Notes: a model not told the origin generated them from the sequence alone. A stretch of 64,000 nucleotides of DNA from Gemmatimonadales bacterium (GCA_036265815.1 DATAOI010000021.1:61700-125699); one strand, 5' to 3'. Shown: positions 35,641 through 45,129, counted from the first letter of the stretch. Numbers and translations: made by a program.

Positions 35641-36273
35641 TCAGAAAGTGAGGCCGAGCACCAGTCCGAAGGCTCGGTTGTGGACCTCCCCGGCGTCGAG
35701 GATGGAGCGGACCCCCGAGGTATAGCGGGCCTCCAGCGCGAGTGCGGACTGGGGCCAGCGGATCTCGAGGCCGGCCCCGGCCACCAGGCCCAGGTCCAGC
35801 TCGCGGACTCCCAGGCTGGCCTCATCGCAGGTCCGGCTCAGTGTCTGGGTGGGCAGGATTACCTGCAGGTCGCAGCCGATCTGCAGGGCGGGCGCGGGGC
35901 CGGCGAAGATCACCGGGCGAACCCGCCGCCGGACCGGCGTCACCTTGAGCAGGATCGGCATCTCGATGTAGGCCAGCTCGATGTCGAGGAGGGCGGTGCC
36001 GCCGGCCTGGAGCGCGGTGCTGGCCCGGCCCCCTTTGAGCGCAAACAGCAGTTCCGGCCTGAGGCTCAGCCGCCCCACCACCGGCGCCTCCAGATACACC
36101 CCGGTCAGCGCCCCCTGGCGGGCCTGGATCCCGGTCGCGTCCGCCCCCTTGAGATCGCTCCGCGAGTAGCCCAGCTCGGCCCCCACCGTCGCCCGCGGTG
36201 CCTGCGCGACGGCCACCCCGAGCGGGGCGGCCAGCAGCCAGACCGCGGTCCCCAGCCTCGCGCGTGATCCCAT
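35641..36273 (-). CDS. Outer-membrane beta-barrel protein (PorT/OMP_b-brl type)
   Basis: 210 residues from ATG 36273; the longer frame to 36675 is the shadow of the ABC gene. Signal peptide LGTAVWLLAAPLGVAVAQA. Alternating strands such as GVYLEAPVVGRLSLRPELLF, IELAYIEMPILLKV and DLGLVAGAGLEIRW, ending GLVLGLTF, are typical of eight-stranded porin-like proteins of the PorT family. One pair of Cys (GCDL, RTCDE) may form a surface disulfide. Function unknown; it is divergent from the GldA-type ABC genes and convergent with the TonB receptor. Confidence 0.75.
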   Translation of the reverse strand: MGSRARLGTAVWLLAAPLGVAVAQAPRATVGAELGYSRSDLKGADATGIQARQGALTGVYLEAPVVGRLSLRPELLFALKGGRASTALQAGGTALLDIELAYIEMPILLKVTPVRRRVRPVIFAGPAPALQIGCDLQVILPTQTLSRTCDEASLGVRELDLGLVAGAGLEIRWPQSALALEARYTSGVRSILDAGEVHNRAFGLVLGLTF

Positions 36274-36384
36274 CGCCCCCGCCGGTGAGTGTTGCTCGGA
36301 TGGCTGCGAATGTAATCGGTCAGGACCGGAATCTCCCCACCATGCGACGGACCGTCGGGGTCGCGCATCTCTGCAGCCTGACTC

Positions 36385-36413
36385 TTGATGAATCGGGGCG
36401 GCCTCGATTATCC
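36385..36413 (+). promoter_or_regulatory. Possible promoter of the ABC operon
   Basis: -35 TTGATG (36385-36390), 17-base spacer, -10 TTATCC (36408-36413), about 32 bases from the expected start site to the ATG at 36452. Moderate match only. Confidence 0.4.
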
Positions 36414-36451
36414 TCGTGCCTGTCTCAAACCCCTGACGCTGCGCCACCGAC

Positions 36452-37390
36452 ATGACCTTCCTGGCACTGGACCAAGTCTCCAAGCACTTCGGCGGTGTGC
36501 CCGCCGTCGATGACGTTTCCTTCGCGGTGGATCGTGGGCAGGTGGTCGGCTTCCTGGGCCCCAATGGCGCCGGGAAGTCGACCACCATGCGCATGATCAC
36601 CCAGTTTCTCGAGCCCGACACCGGGTCGATCCGGATGGATGGCACCCCACTGGCCGAGGCCGGGCGGGAAGCCAAGCGCCGGATCGGCTACCTCGCCGAG
36701 AACAACCCGCTCTACGGCGAGATGCTGGTCTCGGAGTATCTGGACTTCGTGGGGCGGCTCCGCGAGCTCGGCGCCGAGCGCCGCAGCGCCACCGAAGAGG
36801 CGGTCACGGCCACTGGCATCGAATCGGTCTTCCACCGTCCGATCGGCGAGCTGTCGAAGGGATTTCGCCAGCGGGTCGGGCTGGCCGCCGCCATCCTCCA
36901 CCGGCCCGATCTCCTGGTGCTCGACGAGCCCACGGAGGGCCTCGACCCCAACCAGCGGGTGGAAATCCGGCGGCTGATCGGGAAGCTGGGACAGGAGCGG
37001 ACCGTGCTCCTCTCCACCCACATCCTGCCGGAGGTGCAGTTCACCTGTTCCCGGCTGCTGATCATCAACCGGGGGCGTATCGTGGCGGACGGGCCGGTGG
37101 ATGACCTGCTGGCGCGGGCCAAGGGCGGTGCCCGGATCGCCGTGGAGGCCAGCGGCACCCGGGTGGCCGAGCGGCTCCAGCGGCTGGAGGGCGTGCAGAC
37201 GGTGGAGCAGCGGGAAGCCGAGGATGGACGAGTTCGGCTCACCCTGACCACGGCGGGCGCCGAGGATCTTCGGCCCCGGGTGTTCGAGCTGGCCAAGGCC
37301 GACGGATGGACCCTGTTCGAGCTGCACCAGGAGGCCGGCAACCTGGAGGATCTGTTCCGTCAGCTCACCACCGACCGGGAGCCCGTATGA
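36452..37390 (+). CDS. ABC transporter ATP-binding protein, GldA-like
   Basis: 312 residues. Walker A GPNGAGKST (36-44), signature LSKGFRQRVGLA, Walker B LLVLDEPTEGLD, H-loop STHI. After the ATPase (about 1-230) is an extra C-terminal domain of about 80 residues as in GldA/NosF-type ABC-2 ATPases. It overlaps the permease gene by ATGA. In Bacteroidota the homologous GldA-GldF-GldG system is needed for gliding, but the same set occurs widely in non-gliding bacteria, so no motility claim is made. Confidence 0.9.
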   Translation: MTFLALDQVSKHFGGVPAVDDVSFAVDRGQVVGFLGPNGAGKSTTMRMITQFLEPDTGSIRMDGTPLAEAGREAKRRIGYLAENNPLYGEMLVSEYLDFVGRLRELGAERRSATEEAVTATGIESVFHRPIGELSKGFRQRVGLAAAILHRPDLLVLDEPTEGLDPNQRVEIRRLIGKLGQERTVLLSTHILPEVQFTCSRLLIINRGRIVADGPVDDLLARAKGGARIAVEASGTRVAERLQRLEGVQTVEQREAEDGRVRLTLTTAGAEDLRPRVFELAKADGWTLFELHQEAGNLEDLFRQLTTDREPV

Positions 37391-39606
37391 CGCGTATCTG
37401 GATCGTCGCGCGGCGCGAGCTCAAGTCGTTGGTCGACCTGCCGACCGGCTACGTGCTGCTGGTGGTGTTCCTCACCATCAACGCCTTCCTCTTCTTCCGG
37501 CAGGCCTACCTGGCCCAGGTAGCCAGCCTGCGGCCGATGCTCGACCTGCTGCCCTGGGAGCTGCTCTTCTTCGTTCCGGCCGTGAGCATGCGGTCGCTGG
37601 CGGAGGACCTGCGGGGCGGGCAGATCGAGGTCGTGCTCGCCCAGCCGCTGAGCGAGCTCGAGCTGCTGCTGGGCAAGTATCTCGGTGCGGTGCTGTTTCT
37701 CTGGATCGCCCTGGCGCTCAGCCTGGCGATTCCGCTGGCACTCTCGCTGGGCGCGGCGCTGCCGTGGGGAACCATCCTGTCCCAGTACCTGGGCGCGGCG
37801 CTACTGGCGGCGGGCCTGGCCGGCATCGGGGTCTGGGCCTCCAGCCTCACCCGAAGCCAGATCACGGCGTTCATTCTGGCGGCCGGCCTCATGTTCCTGC
37901 TGGTGCTGCTGGGACTGAATCCGTTGATCGTCGGGCTGCCCCCGGGAATCGGCGCCGTGGCGGCGCGTATCGGGGTGCTGTCTCACTTCGAGAGCCTTGG
38001 CCGGGGCGTGATCGATCTCCGGGACGTGGTCTACTTCCTCTCGCTGGCGGGCGTGTTCCTCGCGCTGGCGTATGGAGCCCTGCTGGGACGGAAGCTGGCG
38101 CCGGCCGGTGGCACCCGGCGCCGGCTCCGCGCGGGGGTCGGCGTGCTGGTGGCCTCGCTCATCGTGGTGAACCTGCTGGGGAGCTACATCGGCGGCCGCC
38201 TGGACCTCTCGCCCGGCAAGGCGTACACCCTCTCGCCGGCCACCCGCAAGATCCTCGGCGGCCTGGACGACCTGGTGACGATCAAGGTCTACGCCACCCC
38301 GGAGCTGCCGACCGAGGTGGCGTTGATGAAGCGCGATGTGGACGACATGCTCCGGGACATCCGCAGTGCGGGGCATGGCCGGATCCGGGTGGTGGAGCGA
38401 GACCCGTCCAGCGACGACGCGGTCCGCCGGGAGGCCGAGTCCGCCGGGATCCAGCCGGTGCAGTTCAACGTCATCGGGCAGTCGGAGCTGCAGGTCAAGC
38501 AGGGCTACCTCGGACTGGCGATCCAGCACGGCTCCCAGACCGAGACGGTGCCGTTCGTCCAGCGCACCGACGACCTGGAGTACCGGCTCATCTCCTCCAT
38601 CCGAAACCTCACCCGCCAGCACAAGCCGGCGCTCGGTCTGGTGACCGCCGCCCCGGGGCCGGAGGCAACCTTCCAGCAGCTTCAGGAGGAGCTCGCCAAG
38701 TCCTACGACGTTCGGACGATCAGCCTGGCGGATTCGACCCAGCCGGCAGCCGACGTCATCGCGCTGGTGCTGGCCGGCACGCCGGATTCGCTCCCCGCGG
38801 CACAGCTGGCCCGGGTCGAGCGATTCCTGGACCGGGGCGGGAGCCTGCTGGTCCTGAGCGGCGGCATGGAGGTGTCCCAGGAAACGCCATCGGCGCGCCC
38901 TCGCCCGGTGGCCTGGAACCCGCTGCTCAAGCGATTCGGGCTCCAGATCCGGCAGGATCTCGCCTACGACCTCGTGGCCAATGAGGCGATCCCGGTTCCC
39001 AGCGACTTCGGCCGGGTGCTCCAGGTGTATCCGTTCTTCATCCGGGCCCAGAGCACCCGGCTCTCCGCCCTCAACCAGGATCTCGGAGCCGTGGTCCTCA
39101 CCTGGGCCAGCACGGTCGATACGACCGGCGCGCCCAAGGGAAGCGTCACTCCACTGCTCCTCTCCAGCAACGCCGCGGGCGTCTATACCACCGGCACGTC
39201 GATCGATCCCGGGCAGGATTTCCCCCAGAGCGGGTTGAGTCGGCGGCTGCTGGCCGTCCAGGTCACTCCGTCGGGCAAGGCGAAGGGGCGGGCGGTGGTG
39301 GTGGGGAGTCTCGATTTCGCCACCGACCGCTTCGTGCGTTCGGCGCCGGAGAACCTGGCCTTCACGCTGAATGCGATCGACTGGCTGGCCCAGGATGAGG
39401 GACTGATCGCGATCCGCTCCAAGGATCGTCGGCCGGTGCCGCTGGTCTTCGCCAGCGCCACCCAGCGGGAAGCGGCGAAATACCTCAACCTGATCGGACT
39501 TCCCCTGCTGGTGGCGGCCGTGGGTGCCGCCCACCTGATCCGGCGGCGCCGGCGCACCCGCCAGCCGTACCAGCCACTGGTGCCGGTCTCCGAAGGAGCA
39601 CCATGA
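37387..39606 (+). CDS. ABC-2 permease fused to GldG-like periplasmic domain
   Basis: 739 residues from ATG 37387. Residues 1-245 are an ABC-2 permease with six helices (WIVARRELKSLVDLPTGYVLL; VSMRSLAEDLRGGQIEVVLAQP). Residues about 255-739 are GldG/ABC_transp_aux: a helix, then GGRLDLSPGKAYTLSPATRKIL, IKVYATPELP, and a final helix (PLLVAAVGAAHLIRRRRR). In most genomes these are two genes, gldF and gldG; here they are one frame. Coupled by ATGA overlaps to the ATPase upstream and the DUF4340 gene downstream, so the three form one complex. Substrate unknown. Confidence 0.85.
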   Translation: MTRIWIVARRELKSLVDLPTGYVLLVVFLTINAFLFFRQAYLAQVASLRPMLDLLPWELLFFVPAVSMRSLAEDLRGGQIEVVLAQPLSELELLLGKYLGAVLFLWIALALSLAIPLALSLGAALPWGTILSQYLGAALLAAGLAGIGVWASSLTRSQITAFILAAGLMFLLVLLGLNPLIVGLPPGIGAVAARIGVLSHFESLGRGVIDLRDVVYFLSLAGVFLALAYGALLGRKLAPAGGTRRRLRAGVGVLVASLIVVNLLGSYIGGRLDLSPGKAYTLSPATRKILGGLDDLVTIKVYATPELPTEVALMKRDVDDMLRDIRSAGHGRIRVVERDPSSDDAVRREAESAGIQPVQFNVIGQSELQVKQGYLGLAIQHGSQTETVPFVQRTDDLEYRLISSIRNLTRQHKPALGLVTAAPGPEATFQQLQEELAKSYDVRTISLADSTQPAADVIALVLAGTPDSLPAAQLARVERFLDRGGSLLVLSGGMEVSQETPSARPRPVAWNPLLKRFGLQIRQDLAYDLVANEAIPVPSDFGRVLQVYPFFIRAQSTRLSALNQDLGAVVLTWASTVDTTGAPKGSVTPLLLSSNAAGVYTTGTSIDPGQDFPQSGLSRRLLAVQVTPSGKAKGRAVVVGSLDFATDRFVRSAPENLAFTLNAIDWLAQDEGLIAIRSKDRRPVPLVFASATQREAAKYLNLIGLPLLVAAVGAAHLIRRRRRTRQPYQPLVPVSEGAP

Positions 39607-40520
39607 GCGCCCGCCAGCTGGCCCGGATCGCCATCCTTTTCGGGGTGCTGCTCCTCCTCTGGGGCGCTGCGGCGCTGGCCCGGCATCGCGAGTCCGCCCC
39701 CGCCACGGCCGACCTGTTCACCTTGCCATCCATCAAGCGAGCAGCGCTGGACAGCGTGTGGATCGCGAGGCCGGCGGACACGGTGGTCCTGCGGCGCCGG
39801 GATAGCACCTGGACGGCCAACGGCCATCCCGCATCCACCGCCGCGGTGGGCGACCTCTTTGCGGCGCTGAGCGATACCGCGCCTGCCAGCGAGCTGGTAG
39901 CGGAACGGCGTGCCTCCCATGCGGGCCTGGGGGTCGATGGCGCGGGAGGCACTCGGGTGCGGATGTTCGGCCAAGGCCGTACCTTGGCCGACCTGGTCGT
40001 GGGCCATCGGACCCCGGACCTGGGCGGCATCTATCTGCGCCGCACCGGCCAGGATGTCACGTACCTGGTGCGTGGGGCCATGCCGGCGGCGCTGGACCGG
40101 AGCGGGGCGGAGTGGCGAGACCGGCGCATCGGCGCCGTGCCGGCGGAGAGCATCGCCACGGTGGACGCGTCGCGCGGAACCCGCGGGTATACACTCCGCC
40201 GATCCCACGGCCACTGGAGCTTCGCCTCGGGAGCGGCTGCCGACTCAGGGGCGGTGGCCGCGCTACTGGCGAGCTACCGCGACCTGGAGGCCACGGGCTT
40301 CGCATCCGACGCGCAGGCCGACTCGGCACATTTCGAGCGCCCTGACCGGCGGGTCCGCCTGCTCCGGCCCGACGGGACACCGCTGCTTACCCTGCTCTTC
40401 GATTCGACGAGCTCCGGGTATTGGCTCCGGCCGGATACCTCGAAGACGGTGTACAAGGTGGAGTCCTGGACGGCGGACCACCTGGTGCCGCCGGACAGCA
40501 CTCTCCGGACGCATCACTGA
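39603..40520 (+). CDS. DUF4340 domain protein
   Basis: 305 residues. One N-terminal helix (LARIAILFGVLLLLWGAAALA) anchors a periplasmic domain with two similar halves (for example DSVWIARPADTVVLRRRDSTWTANG and DASRGTRGYTLRRSHGHWSF, both W-containing strand pairs). DUF4340 proteins regularly follow GldG-like genes and are thought to work with that ABC-2 system. ATGA overlap with the permease gene supports this. No enzymatic motif is visible. Confidence 0.8.
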   Translation: MSARQLARIAILFGVLLLLWGAAALARHRESAPATADLFTLPSIKRAALDSVWIARPADTVVLRRRDSTWTANGHPASTAAVGDLFAALSDTAPASELVAERRASHAGLGVDGAGGTRVRMFGQGRTLADLVVGHRTPDLGGIYLRRTGQDVTYLVRGAMPAALDRSGAEWRDRRIGAVPAESIATVDASRGTRGYTLRRSHGHWSFASGAAADSGAVAALLASYRDLEATGFASDAQADSAHFERPDRRVRLLRPDGTPLLTLLFDSTSSGYWLRPDTSKTVYKVESWTADHLVPPDSTLRTHH

Positions 40521-40533
40521 TTCCTGCCGCTGG

Positions 40534-40794
40534 TTAACCAGGTTGATCGGACGTTCGGCTCCGGGAACCTCTGAGCTCCGGAGGCCGCCCTCGCCCGCCC
40601 CGGAACTCGAAATGGCGCGGATCGCATGCCCGATCGAGCGGGCCGCTGGACCTCCTCGACGACAATTTCGCCAGCTGCTCCGCCAGGAGCCAGGCCGGCT
40701 GCCAGACCCCCGGGACAATACCCTCGTATGCCGCTGCATACTCCTGCTTGAGGCGAGCCTGGCGCTCGCGGCCGAACGCGGCATCTCTTACCAT
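40534..40794 (-). CDS. Small conserved protein, paralogue of the one at 45130-45402
   Basis: 86 residues from ATG 40794. It shares with the protein encoded at 45130-45402 the pattern ARLK near the N-terminus, an aromatic/Gly turn (GVWQPA against GRWESA), a run of leucines and alanines with a following Gln/Arg stretch, and the motif P-x-H-F-E-F-R-G-G (DPRHFEFRGG against NPGHFEFRGG). The two copies match over about 70 residues. I recognise no family. It is convergent with the DUF4340 gene, stops 13 bases apart. No strong ribosome binding site. Confidence 0.6.
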   Translation of the reverse strand: MVRDAAFGRERQARLKQEYAAAYEGIVPGVWQPAWLLAEQLAKLSSRRSSGPLDRACDPRHFEFRGGRGRPPELRGSRSRTSDQPG

Positions 40795-40933
40795 GAAACA
40801 CACCCAGCGGGTTGAAGCCGCCACACGATAACACCCGGAGCAGCCGATCGGCGGTAGTGGCCGCTCACCCAGCCCTTGCGGGACCGGCCGGTTTTGGTTA
40901 GTGGTGACAGGTCCGCAACGAGAGAATTTGAGC

Positions 40934-41365
40934 ATGGCCGGAACGGTAGCGCACACCGCTGAAGAAGCCACCGTGCGGGAGCTCCGCCGCGCGGCTCTCC
41001 GATTGCTCTTCATGCTGGCCGCGCTGGCCCTGGTGGTCATCCCGCTCCTGGGCGAGCTGCCGCTGGGCAGCAGCTCGCAGACCGGGCTGCTGGCCTGGCT
41101 GCTCGTGGTCCTGGGATTCTACTGGCTGTACGCCGGACTGGGCTACCGGCCGCTCCTGCTGGCGCAGCTGCTCTGCTTCTCGGCCGCGGCTACGTTGCTG
41201 AGCACCAAGGTCCTCCTGGTCATCGTGGACATTCACCGGCTGACCATCCTTCGGCATATCGCCACCGGGTTCATCATGGTGGGGGCCGCCAGCGCGGCGG
41301 CCAATCTCGGGGGCATGCTGGTATCCCTGTACCGGCGGACCCGGGGGGTCACCGGCGAGAAATAG
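40934..41365 (+). CDS. Four-helix membrane protein of unknown function
   Basis: 143 residues from ATG 40934 (a start at 40901 is possible). Four hydrophobic helices: ALRLLFMLAALALVVIPLL, GLLAWLLVVLGFYWLYAGL, LLLAQLLCFSAAATLLS and a fourth with HIATGFIMVGAASAAANLGG. A charged N-terminus (EEATVRELRR) and a basic C-terminus (YRRTRG) suggest both ends are cytoplasmic. No named family recognised. It stands in a group of loosely spaced small genes. Confidence 0.65.
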   Translation: MAGTVAHTAEEATVRELRRAALRLLFMLAALALVVIPLLGELPLGSSSQTGLLAWLLVVLGFYWLYAGLGYRPLLLAQLLCFSAAATLLSTKVLLVIVDIHRLTILRHIATGFIMVGAASAAANLGGMLVSLYRRTRGVTGEK

Positions 41366-41574
41366 CGGTCGGCTCTGGCCCCCGGCGGCGCTACTCCTGT
41401 TTCCCATGGCCTGCGTTTCACCAAGCCCATCTCCTTCGCGATCCCGGAAGCCTACGACAAGGGCGACGAGGTGACCGGCCACTCACTACCATGCCGGCAA
41501 GGCACCGGCACACAATCGGAATCGTCGCTATGATTGTTGACGCCCTTCCCCCGGGCGCGGCGCCTGCGTCCTCC

Positions 41575-41880
41575 ATGCCGAAACGCGTGTCGTTCCGTCG
41601 CCTGGCCGTGCTGGCCATCGCCGGCCTTTCCGCCGGGGCCTACCTGTGGCAGCGTGGCAAGCGCCGGCGGATGGGCCACTCCGCCGATCGCGCATCCTGG
41701 CCGCGTCAGGTCCGCAAGTTCGTCCGCCTGCTGCAGGATCGCGGGAGCACCCTGGTCCAGGTCCGCCGAGTGGAGAGCGGCACCCCCCCGTCGTGGGTCG
41801 TGGAATGGGGTCATGGACGCTCGCTGATGTTCCCCGACGAATCCCGCAACGACGAGCTTCACGCCGGCGACCCCACCTAG
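41575..41880 (+). CDS. Small single-helix hypothetical protein
   Basis: 101 residues from ATG 41575; an ATG at 41530 would add 15 residues, and neither has a good ribosome binding site. A basic start and one hydrophobic helix (LAVLAIAGLSAGAYLW) are followed by a soluble part with RQVRKFVRLLQDRGSTLVQV and WVVEWGHGRSLMFPD. Codon use looks coding. No family recognised. Confidence 0.45.
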   Translation: MPKRVSFRRLAVLAIAGLSAGAYLWQRGKRRRMGHSADRASWPRQVRKFVRLLQDRGSTLVQVRRVESGTPPSWVVEWGHGRSLMFPDESRNDELHAGDPT

Positions 41881-42118
41881 CGCTCCCCTCACGCAGGCCG
41901 TCATCGAATCGCATTTCCGGTGACCGCGCTCACGGACCCCTCGTGGCGACTGCCACTATGTGTCTCCTCCCCGCGGCCCGGGTATCCCGTCGGAGCAGGC
42001 GAGCCACCGCACGCTGGACCCCCTCGATCCGACCACCACGATGCTGGGCAGCGGGCTCACGATGTGACTTGCCGCCCTGGTGGCGTGCAGCAACCATCTC
42101 GACGATTTCGAGGACTCG

Positions 42119-43132
42119 ATGACAGGAGCGACACAGGACATGACGACCGATGCCGCGCCCGTTGCCGAAAGGCAGCGAGAGGTCGACGGCACCGAGACGC
42201 GCGAGCGTCATACAGGCAACGGAAGCAGAGCCGGGGCGCGGGACGAGCCGGAGCGCCTCGCTCGCAGACTGGGGTGGTTCAGCGTGGGTTTGGGACTGGC
42301 GGAGATCGCGGCGCCGCGCGCCGTGGGCCGGGTGATCGGGATCGAGGACGATGCACGTCTTCATCGTACGCTGATGGCGTTCGGGGCTCGGGAGCTAGTC
42401 AGCGGTGTCGGGATCCTGAGCCGGCCCCGCTCGTCGGCCTGGCTCTGGGCCCGGGTGGCTGGCGACCTGATGGACCTCGCCCTCCTGGGCTCCGCCCTCA
42501 GGTCGGAAGACTCCCAGCGCGGGCGCGTCGCGGCGGCGGCAGCTGCGGTGGCCGGGGTCACCGTGCTGGACGTGATCACCGGACGGGAGCTGAGCCGCGC
42601 CGGAGAGCGTGCAGGCCAAGCGCCTGGCCTCATCGATGTGGCCAAGACGATCACGGTCAATCGCACGCCCGAGGAGGTGTACGGCTTCTGGCGCGATCTG
42701 CAGAACCTCCCCCAATTCATGGAGCATCTGGAGTCGGTGCAGGTGCTCAGCAACCGACGGTCACGATGGAAGGCAAAGGCGCCGGCCGGTCGGTCGGTCG
42801 AGTGGGAGGCCGAGATCGTCGAGGACCGGCCGAACGAGCTGATCAGCTGGCGGGTAGCCGAAGATGCGGACGTGACCCACTCCGGCAGCGTGCGATTCAC
42901 CGCTGCACCGGGCGGGAGAGGCACCGAGATCCGGGTCGGGTTCAGCTACGCGCCTCCCGGCGGCGCGCTCGGCAGCCTGGTCGCCAAGCTCTTCGGCGAG
43001 GAGCCCGGCCAGCAAGTCGACAGCGATCTCCGGCGCCTCAAGCAGGTGCTGGAAACGGGTGAAGTCGTGCATTCGGACGCCAGCGTACATCGGGGCCCGC
43101 ACCCCGCGAGACCATCCGCCGAGCTGCTGTGA
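42119..43132 (+). CDS. SRPBCC-family protein with N-terminal membrane region
   Basis: 337 residues from ATG 42119, with CGAGGACTCG upstream; ATG 42140 is an alternative. Residues about 45-150 carry three to four hydrophobic stretches (WFSVGLGLAEIAAPRAVG, AWLWARVAGDLMDLALLG, AAAAAVAGVTVLDVITG), similar to small membrane domains seen before SRPBCC. Residues about 170-310 are a START/SRPBCC cyclase-like fold (VAKTITVNRTPEEVYGFWRDL, NLPQFMEHLESVQVL, RGTEIRVGFSYAPPGG). Such proteins bind hydrophobic ligands. It is 30 bases upstream of the zinc alcohol dehydrogenase, a pairing seen in many genomes. Confidence 0.8.
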   Translation: MTGATQDMTTDAAPVAERQREVDGTETRERHTGNGSRAGARDEPERLARRLGWFSVGLGLAEIAAPRAVGRVIGIEDDARLHRTLMAFGARELVSGVGILSRPRSSAWLWARVAGDLMDLALLGSALRSEDSQRGRVAAAAAAVAGVTVLDVITGRELSRAGERAGQAPGLIDVAKTITVNRTPEEVYGFWRDLQNLPQFMEHLESVQVLSNRRSRWKAKAPAGRSVEWEAEIVEDRPNELISWRVAEDADVTHSGSVRFTAAPGGRGTEIRVGFSYAPPGGALGSLVAKLFGEEPGQQVDSDLRRLKQVLETGEVVHSDASVHRGPHPARPSAELL

Positions 43133-43162
43133 CGGCATGCGGCGATAGACGAAGGAGAACCG

Positions 43163-44335
43163 ATGAAAGCCAACTGCTGGATCGACAAGAGGAAGGTGCG
43201 GGTCGAGGAGGTGCCCGACCCTAAGATCCTCAACACCCGCGACGCCATCGTCCGGGTCACCTCCACCGCGATCTGCGGCTCGGATCTGCATCTCTACAAC
43301 GGCTTCGTCCCCACCATGGAGAAGGGCGACATCCTGGGCCACGAGTTCATGGGGGAGGTGGTCGAGCTGGGTCCATCGGTGAAGAACCTGAAGGTGGGCG
43401 ACCGGGTGGTCGTTCCCTTTCCGATCGCCTGCGGGCAGTGCACCATGTGCCGGCGGGACCTCTTCTCCCTCTGCGAGAACTCCAATCCCAACGCCTGGAT
43501 GGCGGAGAAACTTTGGGGTCATTCGCCGGCCGGCCTGTTCGGCTACTCCCACATGCTGGGGGGCTACGCGGGCGGTCAGGCGGAGTACGCCCGGGTACCG
43601 TTCGCCGACGTCGGACCGCTGAAGGTGCCGGATGGATTGCGCGACGAGCAGGTGCTGTTCCTGTCCGACATCTTCCCGACCGGGTACATGGGAGCGGAAA
43701 TGTGCGGCATCCAGCCGGGCGACGTCATCGCAGTGTGGGGAGCGGGTCCAGTGGGACTCTTCGCCATCGCCAGCGCCTACCTGCTCGGCGCCGAGCGGGT
43801 GATTGCGATCGACCGGTTCCCCTACCGGCTCCAGCTCGCCAGGGAGCGGGCCGGGGCAGCCGCGACCATCAATTACGAGGAGGTCGACGTCCAGGACGCG
43901 CTGCGGGAGATGACGGCCGGGCGGGGACCCGACGCCTGCATCGATGCAGTCGGCATGGAGGCCCATGGCCACGCCGCGATCTATGCCTACGACCGGGCCA
44001 AGCAGGCGCTCATGCTGGAGACCGACCGGCCGATCGCGCTCAGGGAAGCCATCCTCGCCTGCCGCAACGGGGGCACCGTGTCGGTGATCGGGATCTACGG
44101 CGGCTTCATCGACAAGTTCCCGATGGGTGCGGTAGTGAATCGCTCGCTCACCATCCGGTCGGGGCAGTGCCACGTGCAGCGCTACATGCGTCCCTTGCTG
44201 GAGCGGATCGAGCGGGGCGAGATCGATCCCAGCTTCGTCGTCACCCACCGGATGGCGCTGGAGGAAGCCCCTCGCGGGTTCGACATGTTCCTGAACAAGC
44301 GGGACAACTGCGAGAAGGTGGTGCTCACGATGTGA
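43163..44335 (+). CDS. Zinc-dependent alcohol dehydrogenase
   Basis: 390 residues of the MDR superfamily, closest in style to glutathione-independent formaldehyde dehydrogenase-type proteins. Catalytic zinc Cys in [13 protein letters not shown] and GHE (HEFMGEVV). Structural zinc Cys at [18 protein letters not shown]-binding Rossmann motif [12 protein letters not shown] near residue 193 with an acidic residue (AIDRF) at the end of strand two, so NAD is favoured over NADP. AAGGAG lies just before the ATG. It follows the SRPBCC gene by 30 bases. Substrate not predictable. Confidence 0.88.
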   Translation: MKANCWIDKRKVRVEEVPDPKILNTRDAIVRVTSTAICGSDLHLYNGFVPTMEKGDILGHEFMGEVVELGPSVKNLKVGDRVVVPFPIACGQCTMCRRDLFSLCENSNPNAWMAEKLWGHSPAGLFGYSHMLGGYAGGQAEYARVPFADVGPLKVPDGLRDEQVLFLSDIFPTGYMGAEMCGIQPGDVIAVWGAGPVGLFAIASAYLLGAERVIAIDRFPYRLQLARERAGAAATINYEEVDVQDALREMTAGRGPDACIDAVGMEAHGHAAIYAYDRAKQALMLETDRPIALREAILACRNGGTVSVIGIYGGFIDKFPMGAVVNRSLTIRSGQCHVQRYMRPLLERIERGEIDPSFVVTHRMALEEAPRGFDMFLNKRDNCEKVVLTM

Positions 44336-44482
44336 GGTGCCAGCGCCAGGCTCCGTCCGGTAATCCTTCTCACCATCCGCCTGTGCTGCGGGGAAGTGCG
44401 CCGTGCTCGAAGTAGGAGTAGATTCTGACTCAGGTGGCGACGGAATCGGCGGGACGGTGTCGGCGAGCGGAGGAGGTGAGCG

Positions 44483-45076
44483 ATGGGGAATGTGGACACG
44501 CCCTGGCTAGTCGCGATGGCGCGCTGGTGGTACTGGCACCTGCCCTTCGGGCTCCGGGTGCTCCTGCTGGTCTTCATGGCGGCCTGGCTTGCGCTCCTGC
44601 TCCATGAGCTGGCGCATGCGCTGATGGCCCGGTTGCTCGGGGTCAGAGTCTGGAGCATCTCGCTGGGACAGGGGCCGCTGCTCTGGGAAGGGACCGTCGG
44701 CCGCTGCCGGCTTCGCCTGGCGCTCTTTCCGCTGCATGGAGAGGTCCGGCTGCACGACGGGGACGCCGAGGAGCTGGGCTACCGGGATGCCGCGGCGGGT
44801 GGCGGACGATTCGAGTGGCGTGCGGGCTCGTGGCGCGCTCCCTTCATCTCCGCGGCCGGGAGCCTCGCCAATATGCTCGCCGCGAAGGCGGTGGTGGCCT
44901 ACTGGGGCTCGGCGCCCCGGCCCGAGCCCCCGGTCCTGATCCTCACACTCTCGATCTTCCTGGTCAACGCGTTCATGCTGTTGAACCTGATGCCGCTACG
45001 CGGGTTCGACGGCTGGCGCATCGCGGTGCACGCCGCCGCCTGGCGTCGGAGGGACCTAGGGCTGGACGTCGGCTGA
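44483..45076 (+). CDS. M50/site-2-protease-like membrane metalloprotease
   Basis: 197 residues; AGGAGG is placed just upstream. Helix two carries the zinc motif HELAH (LLLHELAHALMARLLGVRV), and a later helix carries LLNLMPLRGFDGWRI, the N-x-x-P...DG element whose Asp is the third zinc ligand in site-2 proteases. PDZ domain absent, so it is a minimal form. Role may be processing of a membrane-bound regulator, and an anti-sigma factor is encoded in this window (28108-29418), but that link is inference. A hairpin follows the gene. Confidence 0.82.
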   Translation: MGNVDTPWLVAMARWWYWHLPFGLRVLLLVFMAAWLALLLHELAHALMARLLGVRVWSISLGQGPLLWEGTVGRCRLRLALFPLHGEVRLHDGDAEELGYRDAAAGGGRFEWRAGSWRAPFISAAGSLANMLAAKAVVAYWGSAPRPEPPVLILTLSIFLVNAFMLLNLMPLRGFDGWRIAVHAAAWRRRDLGLDVG

Positions 45077-45087
45077 CCCTCCGGTCC

Positions 45088-45115
45088 GCTCCGGCCGCTG
45101 GGACGCGGCCGGAGC
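45088..45115. terminator. Hairpin terminator between convergent genes
   Basis: Perfect 11-bp stem (GCTCCGGCCGC and complement) with a 6-base loop, 11 bases after the protease stop and 14 bases past the stop of the convergent small gene. It can serve both strands. Confidence 0.6.
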
Positions 45116-45129
45116 ATCACGCGGTTGTC

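Noticed and set aside
36452..40520. Gliding motility system
   Set aside because: Only the GldA/F/G-type ABC part is present, and this part is widespread in non-gliding bacteria.
41920..43062. Plus-strand frame of 380 codons
   Set aside because: A second frame on the same strand holds the SRPBCC protein; this one is low-complexity shadow.
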